Origin: a virus
Virus record (IMG/VR): IMGVR_UViG_3300042868_008205
Location: 1 to 64,000 of that record
Length of the DNA: 64,000 nucleotides
Strand: one strand, 5' to 3'
Notes under the pieces: generated by a model
Databases searched by the model: none
What the model was told of the DNA's origin: nothing
The model's input: the letters and a program-made list of their open reading frames with translations, nothing else
Translations under genes and position numbers: made by a program
Part shown: in pieces, positions 1-7,867 of the stretch
How the letters are laid out: each line of letters starts with the position of its first letter
How positions within the stretch are numbered: the stretch's first letter is position 1

Positions 1-1209
1 TGAGCCTGAAGTTCCTGAGCTTCCGCTAGTTCCTGAAGAACCTGAACGTCCACTTGAACCTGAGCTACCTGAAGAACCGCTAGTACCACTCGAACCTGAA
101 CTACCACTTGTTCCTGAGCTACCTGAACTTCCATTGGCTCCGCTTGTTCCACTTGAGCCAGATGAACCTGAAGTTCCTGATGAACCTGAGCTACCATTGG
201 CTCCACTTGTTCCCGAAGAACCTGAAGTTCCACTTGAACCCGAACTACCATTAGCTCCGCTTGTTCCTGATGAACCACTTGACCCTGATGTTCCACTAGT
301 ACCTGATGAACCCGAACTTCCACTTGTTCCACTTGAGCCCGATGTCCCTGAACTTCCACTTGTTCCTGAAGAACCTGAACGTCCGCTTGAGCCTGAACTA
401 CCTGAAGAACCACTTGTTCCTGAACTACCTGAAGAACCATTGGCCCCGCTCGTTCCACTTGAGCCTGAACTTCCACTAGTTCCTGAACTACCCGAAGAAC
501 CACTTGACCCAGATGAACCTGAAGTTCCTGACGAACCTGAACTACCATTTACACCTGATGTTCCAGATGAACCACTTGAGCCCGAAGTTCCTGATGAGCC
601 TGAACTACCATTAGCACCACTTGTTCCGCTTGAACCAGATGAACCTGAAGTTCCTGAGCCACCCGAAGAACCACTTGTTCCTGAAGAACCTGAAGAACCA
701 TTGGCTCCTGAAGTCCCTGAACTACCTGAAGAACCAGATGTTCCACTTGAGCCTGAAGTTCCTGAGCTTCCGCTAGTACCTGATGAACCTGAACGTCCAC
801 TTGAACCTGATGAACCACTTGAACCAGATGTTCCTGATGAGCCAGAAGAACCACTTGTTCCGCTTGAACCTGAACTACCGTTAGCACCACTTGTTCCGCT
901 TGAACCTGAACTTCCACTAGTACCTGAAGAACCACTTGTTCCTGATGAACCAGAACTTCCACTTGAACCTGCAGTCCCACTTGAGCCCGAAGAACCACTT
1001 GTTCCGCTTGAACCCGATGTTCCTGAACTTCCACTAGTTCCAGAAGAACCTGAACGTCCACTCGAACCAGAACTACCTGAACTTCCACTTGAACCCGAAC
1101 TACCCGAACCTGATGTTCCTGAAGAACCACTTGAGCCAGATGTTCCTGAAGAACCACTTGAGCCTGAACTACCTGAACTTCCACTTGAACCGCTAGTTCC
1201 TGAAGAACC
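1..1209 (-). repeat. Collagen-like Gly-X-Y tract 4 (open at window edge)
   Basis: Nine-base periodic DNA encoding GSS, GTS, GRS and GAN-type triplets, at least 403 residues, continuing past the left edge. One G-X-G break in the triplet register lies near 1107 and a Gly-Gly near 658. Confidence 0.9.
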
Positions 1210-4200
1210 ATCTCCACCTGAAGCACCTTCTAAATTACTCTCCCAACTACAAAAAGTCCCTGTTCCACTTATTGATGTTACTTCTAATACTAATGCACCT
1301 GTTGAAGGATTATAACTAACAACTTTACCTGTAAAATAATTCGTTACGCTATTTGCAATTAAAACGTTTTGTCCAATAGTATATGACAGTCCTGCCCCTA
1401 CATTTAAACTAACATTAAGACCGATAGTTAAACCACTTAAAGTTATACAGTCCGTAGACAATCCAGAATAATCAGAAGATGTTCCGCTAGTTCCTGAAGA
1501 ACCACTTGAGCCAGATGTTCCTGAAGAACCAGATGTTCCTGACGAACCACTTGAACCTGAGCTACCATTTGTTCCGCTAGAACCTGAAGAACCGCTCGTA
1601 CCTGATGAACCTGAACTACCATTAATACCTGATGTTCCTGAGCTACCACTTGAACCTGATGAACCTGATGAACCTGAACTTCCACTTGTTCCTGAAGAAC
1701 CACTAGTTCCCGATGAACCACTTGAACCTGAAGTACCCGAGCTACCACTTGACCCTGATGTTCCAGAAGAACCTGAACTTCCACTTGTTCCTGAAGAACC
1801 ACTTGAACCTGATGTTCCTGAACTACCTGAAGAACCGCTGGTTCCACTTGAGCCAGATGTTCCACTTGTTCCAGAACTACCTGAACTACCATTGGTACCA
1901 CTTGAACCCGAACTTCCACTAGTTCCTGATGAACCCGAACTTCCACTAGTTCCTGATAAACCTGAACTACCTGAAGTTCCACTTGTTCCGCTTGAGCCTG
2001 AAGAACCAGATGTTCCTGAACTTCCGCTAGTACCTGATGAACCCGATGTTCCACTTGAGCCTGAACGTCCACTAGAACCTGAAGAGCCAGATGTTCCTGA
2101 AGAACCTGAGCTTCCACTTGCTCCTGATGAACCACTTGAACCAGATGTTCCTGATGAACCTGAACTTCCATTAGCACCACTTGTTCCAGAACTACCCGAA
2201 GAACCTGAAGTTCCACTTGAACCTGAAGAGCCAGAGGTTCCGCTTGAACCTGAACTACCATTGGCGCCGCTTGTTCCTGAAGAACCACTTGACCCAGATG
2301 TTCCTGAAGAGCCCGAACTACCACTTGTTCCAGAACTACCCGAACTACCATTAGCTCCTGATGTTCCTGACGAACCACTTGAACCTGAAGTTCCTGAACT
2401 TCCACTAGTACCTGAAGAACCTGAACGTCCGCTTGAACCAGATGAACCAGAACTACCTGAAGAACCGCTAGTTCCACTTGACCCTGAACTACCGCTAGTG
2501 CCTGATGACCCTGAACTACCGCTAGTTCCACTTGACCCTGAACTTCCACTTGTTCCTGATGAACCTGAACTTCCATTAACACCACTTGTTCCACTTGAAC
2601 CTGAACTTCCGCTAGTACCTGAAGAACCAGATGTTCCACTTGAGCCCGAACTACCATTAGCTCCTGATGTTCCCGAAGAACCACTTGACCCAGATGTTCC
2701 TGACGAACCACTTGTTCCGCTTGAACCAGATGTTCCTGACGAACCACTTGTTCCGCTTGAACCTGAACTACCATTCGCACCTGAGGTTCCACTAGTACCT
2801 GATGAACCTGAAGTTCCTGAACTACCACTAGTTCCAGAAGAACCTGAACGTCCACTTGAACCAGACGAACCACTTGAACCTGAACTACCACTCGAACCGC
2901 TTGTTCCTGATGAACCAGAAGTTCCTGAAGAACCCGATGTTCCACTTGTTCCAGAACTACCTGAACTACCATTCGCACCTGAGGTTCCACTTGAGCCAGA
3001 TGAACCTGAAGTTCCTGAGCTACCACTTGTACCTGAAGTTCCTGATGAACCTGAGCTACCATTGATTCCACTTGTTCCTGAACTACCCGAAGAACCGCTT
3101 GTTCCGTTTGTTCCGCTTGAACCAGATGTTCCTGAAGAACCTGAGGTTCCGCTAGTTCCTGAAGAACCTGAGGTTCCGCTAGTTCCTGATGAACCTGAAC
3201 GTCCACTTGAACCAGAACTACCTGAAGAGCCAGATGTTCCTGATGAGCCAGAACTTCCACTTGTTCCCGATGAACCTGAACTACCACTAGTTCCTGATGA
3301 ACCAGAACTTCCATTTGCTCCGCTTGAACCTGAAGTTCCTGAGCTACCACTCGTTCCTGAAGAACCGCTTGAACCAGATGTTCCGCTTGAACCCGAAGAA
3401 CCATTAGCACCTGATGTTCCCGAACTTCCACTTGAACCGCTAGTTCCTGAAGAACCCGAACTTCCATTAACACCACTTGTTCCACTTGAACCTGAACTAC
3501 CGCTCGTACCCGAAGAACCTGAGCTACCTGAACCTGATGTTCCCGATGAGCCCGAACTTCCATTTGTTCCTGAAGAACCTGATGAACCGCTAGTTCCAGA
3601 ACTACCTGAACTACCATTAACACCACTTGTCCCACTTGAACCAGAACTACCGCTTGTGCCAGAAGAACCATCTCCTCCTGACGCTCCTTCTAAATTAGTT
3701 TCCCAATTACAAAAAGTTCCCGTTCCTGATATTGCGGTTACTTGTAAAACTAAAACACCTGTTGAAGGATTATAACTAATAACTTTACCTGTAAAATAAT
3801 TACTTACACTATTTGCAACAAGTACACTTTGTCCTATTGTATAAGAAAGATTTGTACTTGCGGTTAAAGTAATATTTAACCCAACGGTTAATCCACTTAA
3901 AGTTATACAATCCGTAGATAATCCAGAATAATCAGAAGAGGTTCCGCTAGTTCCTGAAGAACCACTTGAACCTGAAGTTCCACTTGAGCCAGATGAACCT
4001 GAACTTCCATTAGTTCCGCTAGAGCCACTTGAACCAGAAGTTCCTGATGAACCACTTGAACCAGAGATTCCTGAAGAACCTGAGCTTCCGCTAGTTCCCG
4101 AAGAACCACTAGAACCCGATGTTCCTGAACTACCACTTGTTCCTGATGAACCACTTGAACCCGATGTTCCCGAACTTCCTGAACTACCATTAACACCACT

Positions 4201-6492
4201 TGTTCCCGAAGAACCGCTTGAGCCAGAAGTTCCTGATGAACCTGAACTTCCACTTGTACCTGAAGAGCCACTTGAGCCTGAAGTTCCACTTGAGCCTGAA
4301 GAACCGCTTGTTCCACTTGAACCTGAAGTTCCCGATGAACCTGAACTACCACTTATACCAGATGAACCTGAACTACCACTTATACCAGATGAACCTGAAC
4401 TACCATTAGTCCCTGAAGAACCACTTGAACCAGATGTTCCTGAAGAGCCACTTGTTCCTGAAGAGCCACTTGTTCCTGACGAGCCACTTGTTCCTGATGA
4501 ACCTGAAGAACCACTTGAGCCTGAACCTGATGTTCCAGATGAACCTGAACTTCCACTAGTTCCTGACGAACCACTTGAACCAGATGTCCCTGAACTACCA
4601 CTTGAACCTGAGCTTCCACTTAAACCTGAACTACCGCTTGTCCCTGAACTACCCGAACTTCCGCTAGTTCCTGAAGAACCCGAACTGCCAGAACCTGATG
4701 TTCCTGATGAACCCGAACTTCCGCTAGTTCCTGAAGAACCACTTGTCCCTGAACTACCCGAACTTCCACTATTACCTGAAGAACCACTTGAACCTGATGT
4801 TCCCGAAGAACCTGAACTTCCACTAGTACCCGAACTACCTGATGTTCCTGAACTTCCGCTAGTTCCTGATGAACCCGAACGACCGCTTGAGCCAGACGAA
4901 CCTGAACTTCCACTAGTACCTGAAGAACCTGAACTTCCGCTAGTTCCTGATGAACCCGAAGTTCCTGATGAACCTGAGCTACCACCACTACCTGAACTTC
5001 CGCTAGTACCTGAAGAACCAGAGGTTCCTGATGAACCTGAACTTCCGTTAGTACCCGAACTACCTGATGTTCCGCTTGAACCACTTGTCCCTGAACTACC
5101 ACTTGAACCTGATGTTCCAGATGAACCTGAACTTCCACCAGTCCCTGATGAACCACTTGAACCTGATGTTCCTGAACTTCCTGAACCAGATGTTCCCGAA
5201 GAACCTGAGCTACCTGAACCTGATGTTCCTGATGAACCCGAACTTCCACTTGTTCCTGAAGAACCACTTGAACCTGATGTTCCTGAAGAACCTGAACTAC
5301 CCGAAGAACCATCTCCTCCTGAAGCTCCCTCCAAATTAGTATCCCAAGTACAAAAAGTACCTGTTCCTGATATTGCAGTTACTTGTAATACTAAAACACC
5401 CGTTAAAGGATTATAACTAACAACTTGACCCGTGAAATAGTTAGTGACACTATTTGCAACAAGCACACTTTGTCCTATGGTATAAGAAAGTGAAAGTCCT
5501 ACATTTAAGGTAGTATTTAATCCAACTGTTAATCCGCTTAAAGTTATACAATCCGTAGATGAACCAGCATAATCGGGAGAAGTTCCACTTGTACCTGAAC
5601 TACCACTTGAACCACTTGAACCTGAAGAGCCACTTGAGCCCGAAGAGCCCGAGCTTCCACTTGAACCAGCATTTGTTGTAAATCCTGTTATTGTAACAAC
5701 ACCCCCATAGTTATTGACTAAGGTTAATGTTTCCGCAGAGCTACTAAACGTACCTCCTGTAATATATGTGTCGGTTAAACCTGTAATTGTTACGGTTCCA
5801 CCTGTGGCATTATAAAGTTCTAAATTACCCGCATCATAATCCAAAGTACCACCTGTAACACCCGCCCCTGAACCTGATGTGATACCTGTGACTTGAATTA
5901 CTGAACCTGTATTTGTAGTAAATAAAAGTGTATTACCCGAATAGGTTCCACCTGTAATAACAGGGTATGAACCATTAAAAATAATCCAATTTGAATCGTT
6001 TCTTGTTGCACCATTTTGACCTTCAATTGTTGAGCCAGTCCATGCGGTAATTAAATCAACACCTTGAGGTGTTGTTGACCTAACATTTGCACCATAATCA
6101 CTAAAGATTACTGTATTTGTTGCACCTGTCGCATTATCCCAAATGGTTTGATAATTGTCAATTTGAAATTGATAAAAAGTATTGCTCTCATACACATAAG
6201 CCAACATACCCAATCTTCTTCTACCTGTTGACCAATAGTCTGAGTTTAAAGTTAAGATATCAGGTGAATATCCAGCTCCCGTACCTTTAAAAAATTGAAT
6301 AGGTATCGTTGAACCTGTTATAAAACCTGTTTGTCCTGAAAAGTTCCATACCAAGTCAGATAGGTTGGCAACCTCCATATAACCACCTGTATTAGATACA
6401 GAATAGGTTATACCAAAATTAGAAGTTGGTTCTAATGATAGTTGGAAACTTTGTCTCGACGCCGAGAGTGGATTATTATATGGAAAACTCAT
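1..6492 (-). CDS. Giant collagen-like tail fibre/adhesin (C-terminus outside window)
   Basis: The minus-strand frame starting with ATG at 6492 (overlapping the upstream stop as TAATG) stays open to the window edge, at least 2164 codons. I read the linker regions codon by codon and found no stop. Order: a beta-rich head of about 275 residues with GG-T and TITG-type repeats; a short Gly-X-Y tract; then three long Gly-X-Y tracts separated by three 91-residue modules. X is mostly Ser or Thr with some Arg, Ala, Val, Ile; Y is Ser, or Asn after Ala, Val, Ile or Thr. I saw no proline in the tracts. Collagen-like repeats are well known in phage fibres, where they form trimeric rods. As the last gene of the baseplate/fibre operon it is most likely a long distal fibre or surface-binding decoration. 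The receptor is unknown, and so is the C-terminal tip. Confidence 0.85.
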   Translation of the reverse strand, partial: MSFPYNNPLSASRQSFQLSLEPTSNFGITYSVSNTGGYMEVANLSDLVWNFSGQTGFITGSTIPIQFFKGTGAGYSPDILTLNSDYWSTGRRRLGMLAYVYESNTFYQFQIDNYQTIWDNATGATNTVIFSDYGANVRSTTPQGVDLITAWTGSTIEGQNGATRNDSNWIIFNGSYPVITGGTYSGNTLLFTTNTGSVIQVTGITSGSGAGVTGGTLDYDAGNLELYNATGGTVTITGLTDTYITGGTFSSSAETLTLVNNYGGVVTITGFTTNAGSSGSSGSSGSSGSSGSSGSSGSSGTSGTSPDYAGSSTDCITLSGLTVGLNTTLNVGLSLSYTIGQSVLVANSVTNYFTGQVVSYNPLTGVLVLQVTAISGTGTFCTWDTNLEGASGGDGSSGSSGSSGTSGSSGSSGTSGSSGSSGTSGSGSSGSSGTSGSGSSGTSGSSGSSGTGGSSGSSGTSGSSGSSGTSGSSGTSGSSGTNGSSGSSGTSGSSGTSGSSGSGGSSGSSGTSGSSGTSGSSGSSGTSGSSGSSGSSGRSGSSGTSGSSGTSGSSGTSGSSGSSGTSGSSGSSGNSGSSGSSGTSGSSGTSGSSGSSGTSGSGSSGSSGTSGSSGSSGTSGSSGLSGSSGSSGSSGTSGSSGSSGTSGSSGSSGTSGSGSSGSSGSSGTSGSSGTSGSSGTSGSSGTSGSSGSSGTNGSSGSSGISGSSGSSGISGSSGSSGTSGSSGTSGSSGSSGTSGSSGSSGTSGSSGSSGTSGSSGSSGTSGVNGSSGSSGTSGSSGSSGTSGSSGTSGSSGSSGTSGSSGSSGISGSSGSSGTSGSSGSSGTNGSSGSSGSSGTSGSSGSSGTSGTSSDYSGLSTDCITLSGLTVGLNITLTASTNLSYTIGQSVLVANSVSNYFTGKVISYNPSTGVLVLQVTAISGTGTFCNWETNLEGASGGDGSSGTSGSSGSSGTSGVNGSSGSSGTSGSSGSSGTNGSSGSSGTSGSGSSGSSGTSGSSGSSGTSGVNGSSGSSGTSGSSGSSGTSGANGSSGSSGTSGSSGSSGTSGSSGTSGSSGANGSSGSSGTSGSSGSSGTSGSSGSSGTSGSSGSSGSSGRSGSSGTSGTSGSSGTSGTSGSSGTSGSSGTNGTSGSSGSSGTSGINGSSGSSGTSGTSGSSGTSGSSGSSGTSGANGSSGSSGTSGTSGSSGTSGSSGTSGSSGSSGSSGSSGSSGRSGSSGTSGSSGTSGSSGTSGTSGANGSSGSSGTSGSSGTSGSSGTSGSSGTSGSSGSSGTSGANGSSGSSGTSGSSGTSGSSGSSGTSGVNGSSGSSGTSGSSGSSGTSGSSGSSGTSGSSGSSGTSGSSGSSGSSGSSGRSGSSGTSGSSGTSGSSGSSGTSGANGSSGSSGTSGSSGSSGTSGSSGSSGTSGANGSSGSSGTSGSSGSSGTSGSSGSSGTSGANGSSGSSGTSGSSGSSGASGSSGSSGTSGSSGSSGRSGSSGTSGSSGTSGSSGTSGSSGSSGTSGTSGSSGLSGTSGSSGSSGTSGSSGSSGTNGSSGSSGTSGTSGSSGTSGSSGSSGTSGSSGSSGTSGSSGSSGTSGSSGSSGTSGSSGSSGTSGSSGTSGSSGSSGSSGSSGSSGTSGINGSSGSSGTSGSSGSSGTNGSSGSSGSSGTSGSSGTSGSSGSSGTSGTSSDYSGLSTDCITLSGLTIGLNVSLNVGAGLSYTIGQNVLIANSVTNYFTGKVVSYNPSTGALVLEVTSISGTGTFCSWESNLEGASGGDGSSGTSGSSGSSGSSGSSGSSGTSGSSGSSGTSGSGSSGSSGSSGSSGSSGRSGSSGTSGSSGTSGSSGTSGSSGSSGTAGSSGSSGSSGTSGSSGTSGSSGSSGTSGANGSSGSSGTSGSSGSSGTSGSSGSSGSSGRSGSSGTSGSSGTSGSSGTSGSSGSSGTSGANGSSGSSGTSGSSGGSGTSGSSGSSGTSGANGSSGSSGTSGSSGSSGTSGVNGSSGSSGTSGSSGSSGSSGSSGTSGSSGSSGTSGANGSSGSSGTSGSSGSSGSSGRSGSSGTSGSSGTSGSSGTSGSSGSSGTSGTSGSSGSSGTSGANGSSGSSGTSGSSGTSGANGSSGSSGTSGSSGSSGTSGANGSSGSSGTSGSSGSSGTSGSSGSSGSSGRSGSSGTSGSSGTSGS
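1210..1482 (-). repeat. 91-residue inter-collagen module, copy 3
   Basis: Non-collagen module of exactly 273 bases between two Gly-X-Y tracts. It begins with a TSSDYSGLSTDC-like segment, has IGQNVLIANSVTNYFTGKVV in the middle and ends in TGTFCSWESNLEGASGGDG. Two cysteines (TDC and TFC) are conserved in all three copies. Confidence 0.85.
1483..3669 (-). repeat. Collagen-like Gly-X-Y tract 3
   Basis: 2187 bases, about 729 residues, the longest complete tract. Composition is Ser/Thr-rich with GRS, GAN, GVN and GIN triplets. At least one G-X-G break occurs near 3530. Confidence 0.9.
3670..3942 (-). repeat. 91-residue inter-collagen module, copy 2
   Basis: Same 273-base length and same ends as the other two copies. 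Core reads IGQSVLVANSVSNYFTGKVI and TGTFCNWETNLEGASGGDG. Substitutions are scattered, so this is an old duplication rather than an assembly artefact. Confidence 0.85.
3943..5310 (-). repeat. Collagen-like Gly-X-Y tract 2
   Basis: 1368 bases, about 456 residues. Several one-residue register breaks (G-X-G, often as GTSGSG) are visible near 4528, 4690, 5183 and 5216, and a Gly-Gly near 4981-4990. In collagens such breaks act as local kinks. Confidence 0.9.
5311..5583 (-). repeat. 91-residue inter-collagen module, copy 1
   Basis: First copy, 273 bases, from GTSPDYAGSSTDC to TFCTWDTNLEGASGGDG. The two Cys and the YTIGQSVLVANSV and YNPLTGVLVLQVT strands suggest a small beta-domain that could register or cap the collagen rods. 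Confidence 0.85.
5584..5667 (-). repeat. Collagen-like Gly-X-Y tract 1 (short)
   Basis: About 28 residues, almost pure GSS triplets, linking the N-terminal head to the first 91-residue module. Confidence 0.85.
5671..5960 (-). repeat. Beta-rich repeats in the fibre head (GGTxx...VTITG units)
   Basis: Three imperfect units of roughly 30 to 40 residues share the pattern TGGTx(n)LxLxNxxGGxVxITGxT: VITGGTYSGNTLLF then VIQVTGI; VTGGTLDYDAGNLELYN then VTITGL; ITGGTFSSSAETLTLVN then VVTITGF. Such units are common in phage fibres and may form a stacked beta structure. Confidence 0.65.
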
Positions 6493-7520
6493 TATGCTAC
6501 TGTATTACCTTTAAAGTAAATATTATCGTTGTCTATTATATAGAACGCTACGTCCGCAAATGTTGTATAAACTTTATAAGTGTTTGGCGGTATTGTTGTT
6601 CCTGTATATGTGAACGAATTATTTCTTATTGTTGAATCTGTTATGACTGTACTCAACGTATTTGCAACTATACCAAAGTCAATCTGTGTTTGTTCTAATC
6701 CATTTGTGGCACTTACTGGAATAACCCAAGTATACCAAGCAGCAACTCCAATACTTCCAGCTGGTACTTGGTGTGTTATAAAGTTATAAGCGGTAATTGC
6801 GTTTCCATAAGCGTCAAGACCTCCCGAAGTTTGTGGTACCACCTCAAGTTGTACCGCAGGGAATGTTCCACCCGTCCAACCTGAGAATGATACGTATTGG
6901 TTCATATCAATATTAAATTGAGTTGGGTTTATCGTATTAGGTATTGAAGAATTTGTGAATCCAAAGAATGTTCTTGAACTATCCAAATCATACAAGTATT
7001 GTCCGATACTTGTTGAACCTGTTTGAGGTTCAATAAATAAGTAAGCGAAATCAACTGATGGAGTCGATGACGGTGTAGGAGTTGGAGTTGGACTAGTACC
7101 AGGACCTTGTGTTGGAGTCGGAGTAACCGTTGGAGTAACTGTCGGCGTACGTGTATTTGTTGGAGTTACTGTCGGTGTACGTGTATTTGTTGGAGTTACT
7201 GTTGGTGTTCGTGTATTTGTAGGTGTAATACTTGGAGTAACCGTATTAGTTGGAGTAATAGTTGGTGTTGGTGTTGGTGTTTTAGTTGGAGTTGGTGTAA
7301 CACAAGCCAAGTTTATCGTAACACCACTTAACATTTGTGTTTTTGTTTGAGCCGAATAATAGATTGTTTCATCCAAATAAACATTAAACGGACCAATGGC
7401 AGTTGAATTAGATGTTAACTTAACAAGATATGTAGAACACCCGCTTACGGTTACTTGCTGTTCTATCGCAGCATCACACCCCTCATAAATATTTGTAACG
7501 GTTATTACGTATGTTAACAT
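6492..7520 (-). CDS. Putative fibre protein with Thr-Pro-rich linker (342 aa)
   Basis: Three parts are visible. The N-terminal part (about 1-73) has VSGC and a beta-rich stretch. The linker (about 74-157) is TPT-, TNT- and TVTP-type repeats. The C-terminal part (about 158-342) is Gly/Thr/Asn-rich and beta-like with no recognised motif. Low-complexity Thr-Pro linkers usually separate globular domains in secreted or surface proteins. The neighbouring 780-residue protein ends in the same kind of repeat, so the two may have exchanged modules. It sits between the SprB-repeat protein and the collagen-like gene, so a distal tail or fibre role is likely. No family was recognised. The start is the first ATG, about 16 bases after a TATTTATT motif; the stop overlaps the start of the next gene. 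Confidence 0.7.
   Translation of the reverse strand: MLTYVITVTNIYEGCDAAIEQQVTVSGCSTYLVKLTSNSTAIGPFNVYLDETIYYSAQTKTQMLSGVTINLACVTPTPTKTPTPTPTITPTNTVTPSITPTNTRTPTVTPTNTRTPTVTPTNTRTPTVTPTVTPTPTQGPGTSPTPTPTPSSTPSVDFAYLFIEPQTGSTSIGQYLYDLDSSRTFFGFTNSSIPNTINPTQFNIDMNQYVSFSGWTGGTFPAVQLEVVPQTSGGLDAYGNAITAYNFITHQVPAGSIGVAAWYTWVIPVSATNGLEQTQIDFGIVANTLSTVITDSTIRNNSFTYTGTTIPPNTYKVYTTFADVAFYIIDNDNIYFKGNTVA
7056..7302 (-). repeat. Thr-Pro linker repeats in the 342-aa protein
   Basis: Imperfect tandem DNA repeats (GTTGGAGT/GTATTTGT units on the plus strand) encode [12 protein letters not shown]-type repeats on the minus strand. They closely resemble those at 7871-8072 in the adjacent gene. Confidence 0.85.
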
Positions 7521-7535
7521 CTAAAGTATTTTTCT

Positions 7536-7543
7536 AATAAATA
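7536..7543 (-). promoter_or_regulatory. Late-promoter-like motif TATTTATT
   Basis: Coding-strand near match (7 of 8) to the recurrent TATTTATA motif, 15 bases upstream of the ATG at 7520, in a 64-base gap between genes. Confidence 0.35.
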
Positions 7544-7584
7544 CCTTAACACATTGATTTTACCATAAAAATGGGGTTATTTAA

Positions 7585-7857
7585 TTAAACCTCCTCAACT
7601 ATGATTTGAAATGCACAACCATAGGTACATTCTAATATTTTAGTTGTTTCACAACCCTCAGAAGATACGACCTTTATCATTATTTCAGGTGCGGTGTCAA
7701 ATATCTCAGGAATTGTTGAATTAAATGATTGTGAGGGGGGCACGGGACCAGGATTTATCGTACCAACTAATGTTTCATAATTACCAAAAATATTTGACAC
7801 ATAAACACTCATTGGATAGGTACATCCCGATATTGCTTCTATTCTTACTTGTATCAT
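7585..7857 (-). CDS. Small Cys-containing protein, probably tail-associated (90 aa)
   Basis: A 90-residue protein with five cysteines (in SGCTYP, SEGCE, LECTYGC), predicted beta-rich, with no signal peptide or membrane segment. It starts 10 bases after the stop of the SprB-repeat gene and lies in the same fibre operon. Its SGCTY opening and alternating hydrophobic pattern loosely resemble the N-terminal segment of the next gene ([13 protein letters not shown]), so it may be a stand-alone version of that module. That relation is only a visual impression. No function is assigned. Confidence 0.65.
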   Translation of the reverse strand: MIQVRIEAISGCTYPMSVYVSNIFGNYETLVGTINPGPVPPSQSFNSTIPEIFDTAPEIMIKVVSSEGCETTKILECTYGCAFQIIVEEV

Positions 7858-7867
7858 TATAAAAATA

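Noticed and set aside
134-3775. Long plus-strand reading frames rich in Pro, Glu, Leu, Val (134-1315 and 1892-3775)
   Set aside because: They are antisense readings of the 9-base collagen-like repeats. The minus-strand frame codes Gly-X-Y without stops, contains normal linker domains, and continues the operon.
1-5310. Possible CRISPR array or satellite DNA
   Set aside because: The repeat period is 9 bases with codon-level variation and no spacer structure; it is protein-coding.
549-5312. Minus-strand reading frames rich in Val, Gln, His, Leu in the same region
   Set aside because: Out-of-frame shadows of the same repeats; they do not run through the linker modules, whereas the Gly-X-Y frame does.
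7107-7331. Plus-strand Cys/Trp/Ser-rich reading frame
   Set aside because: It is the antisense shadow of the Thr-Pro linker repeats in the 342-residue gene.
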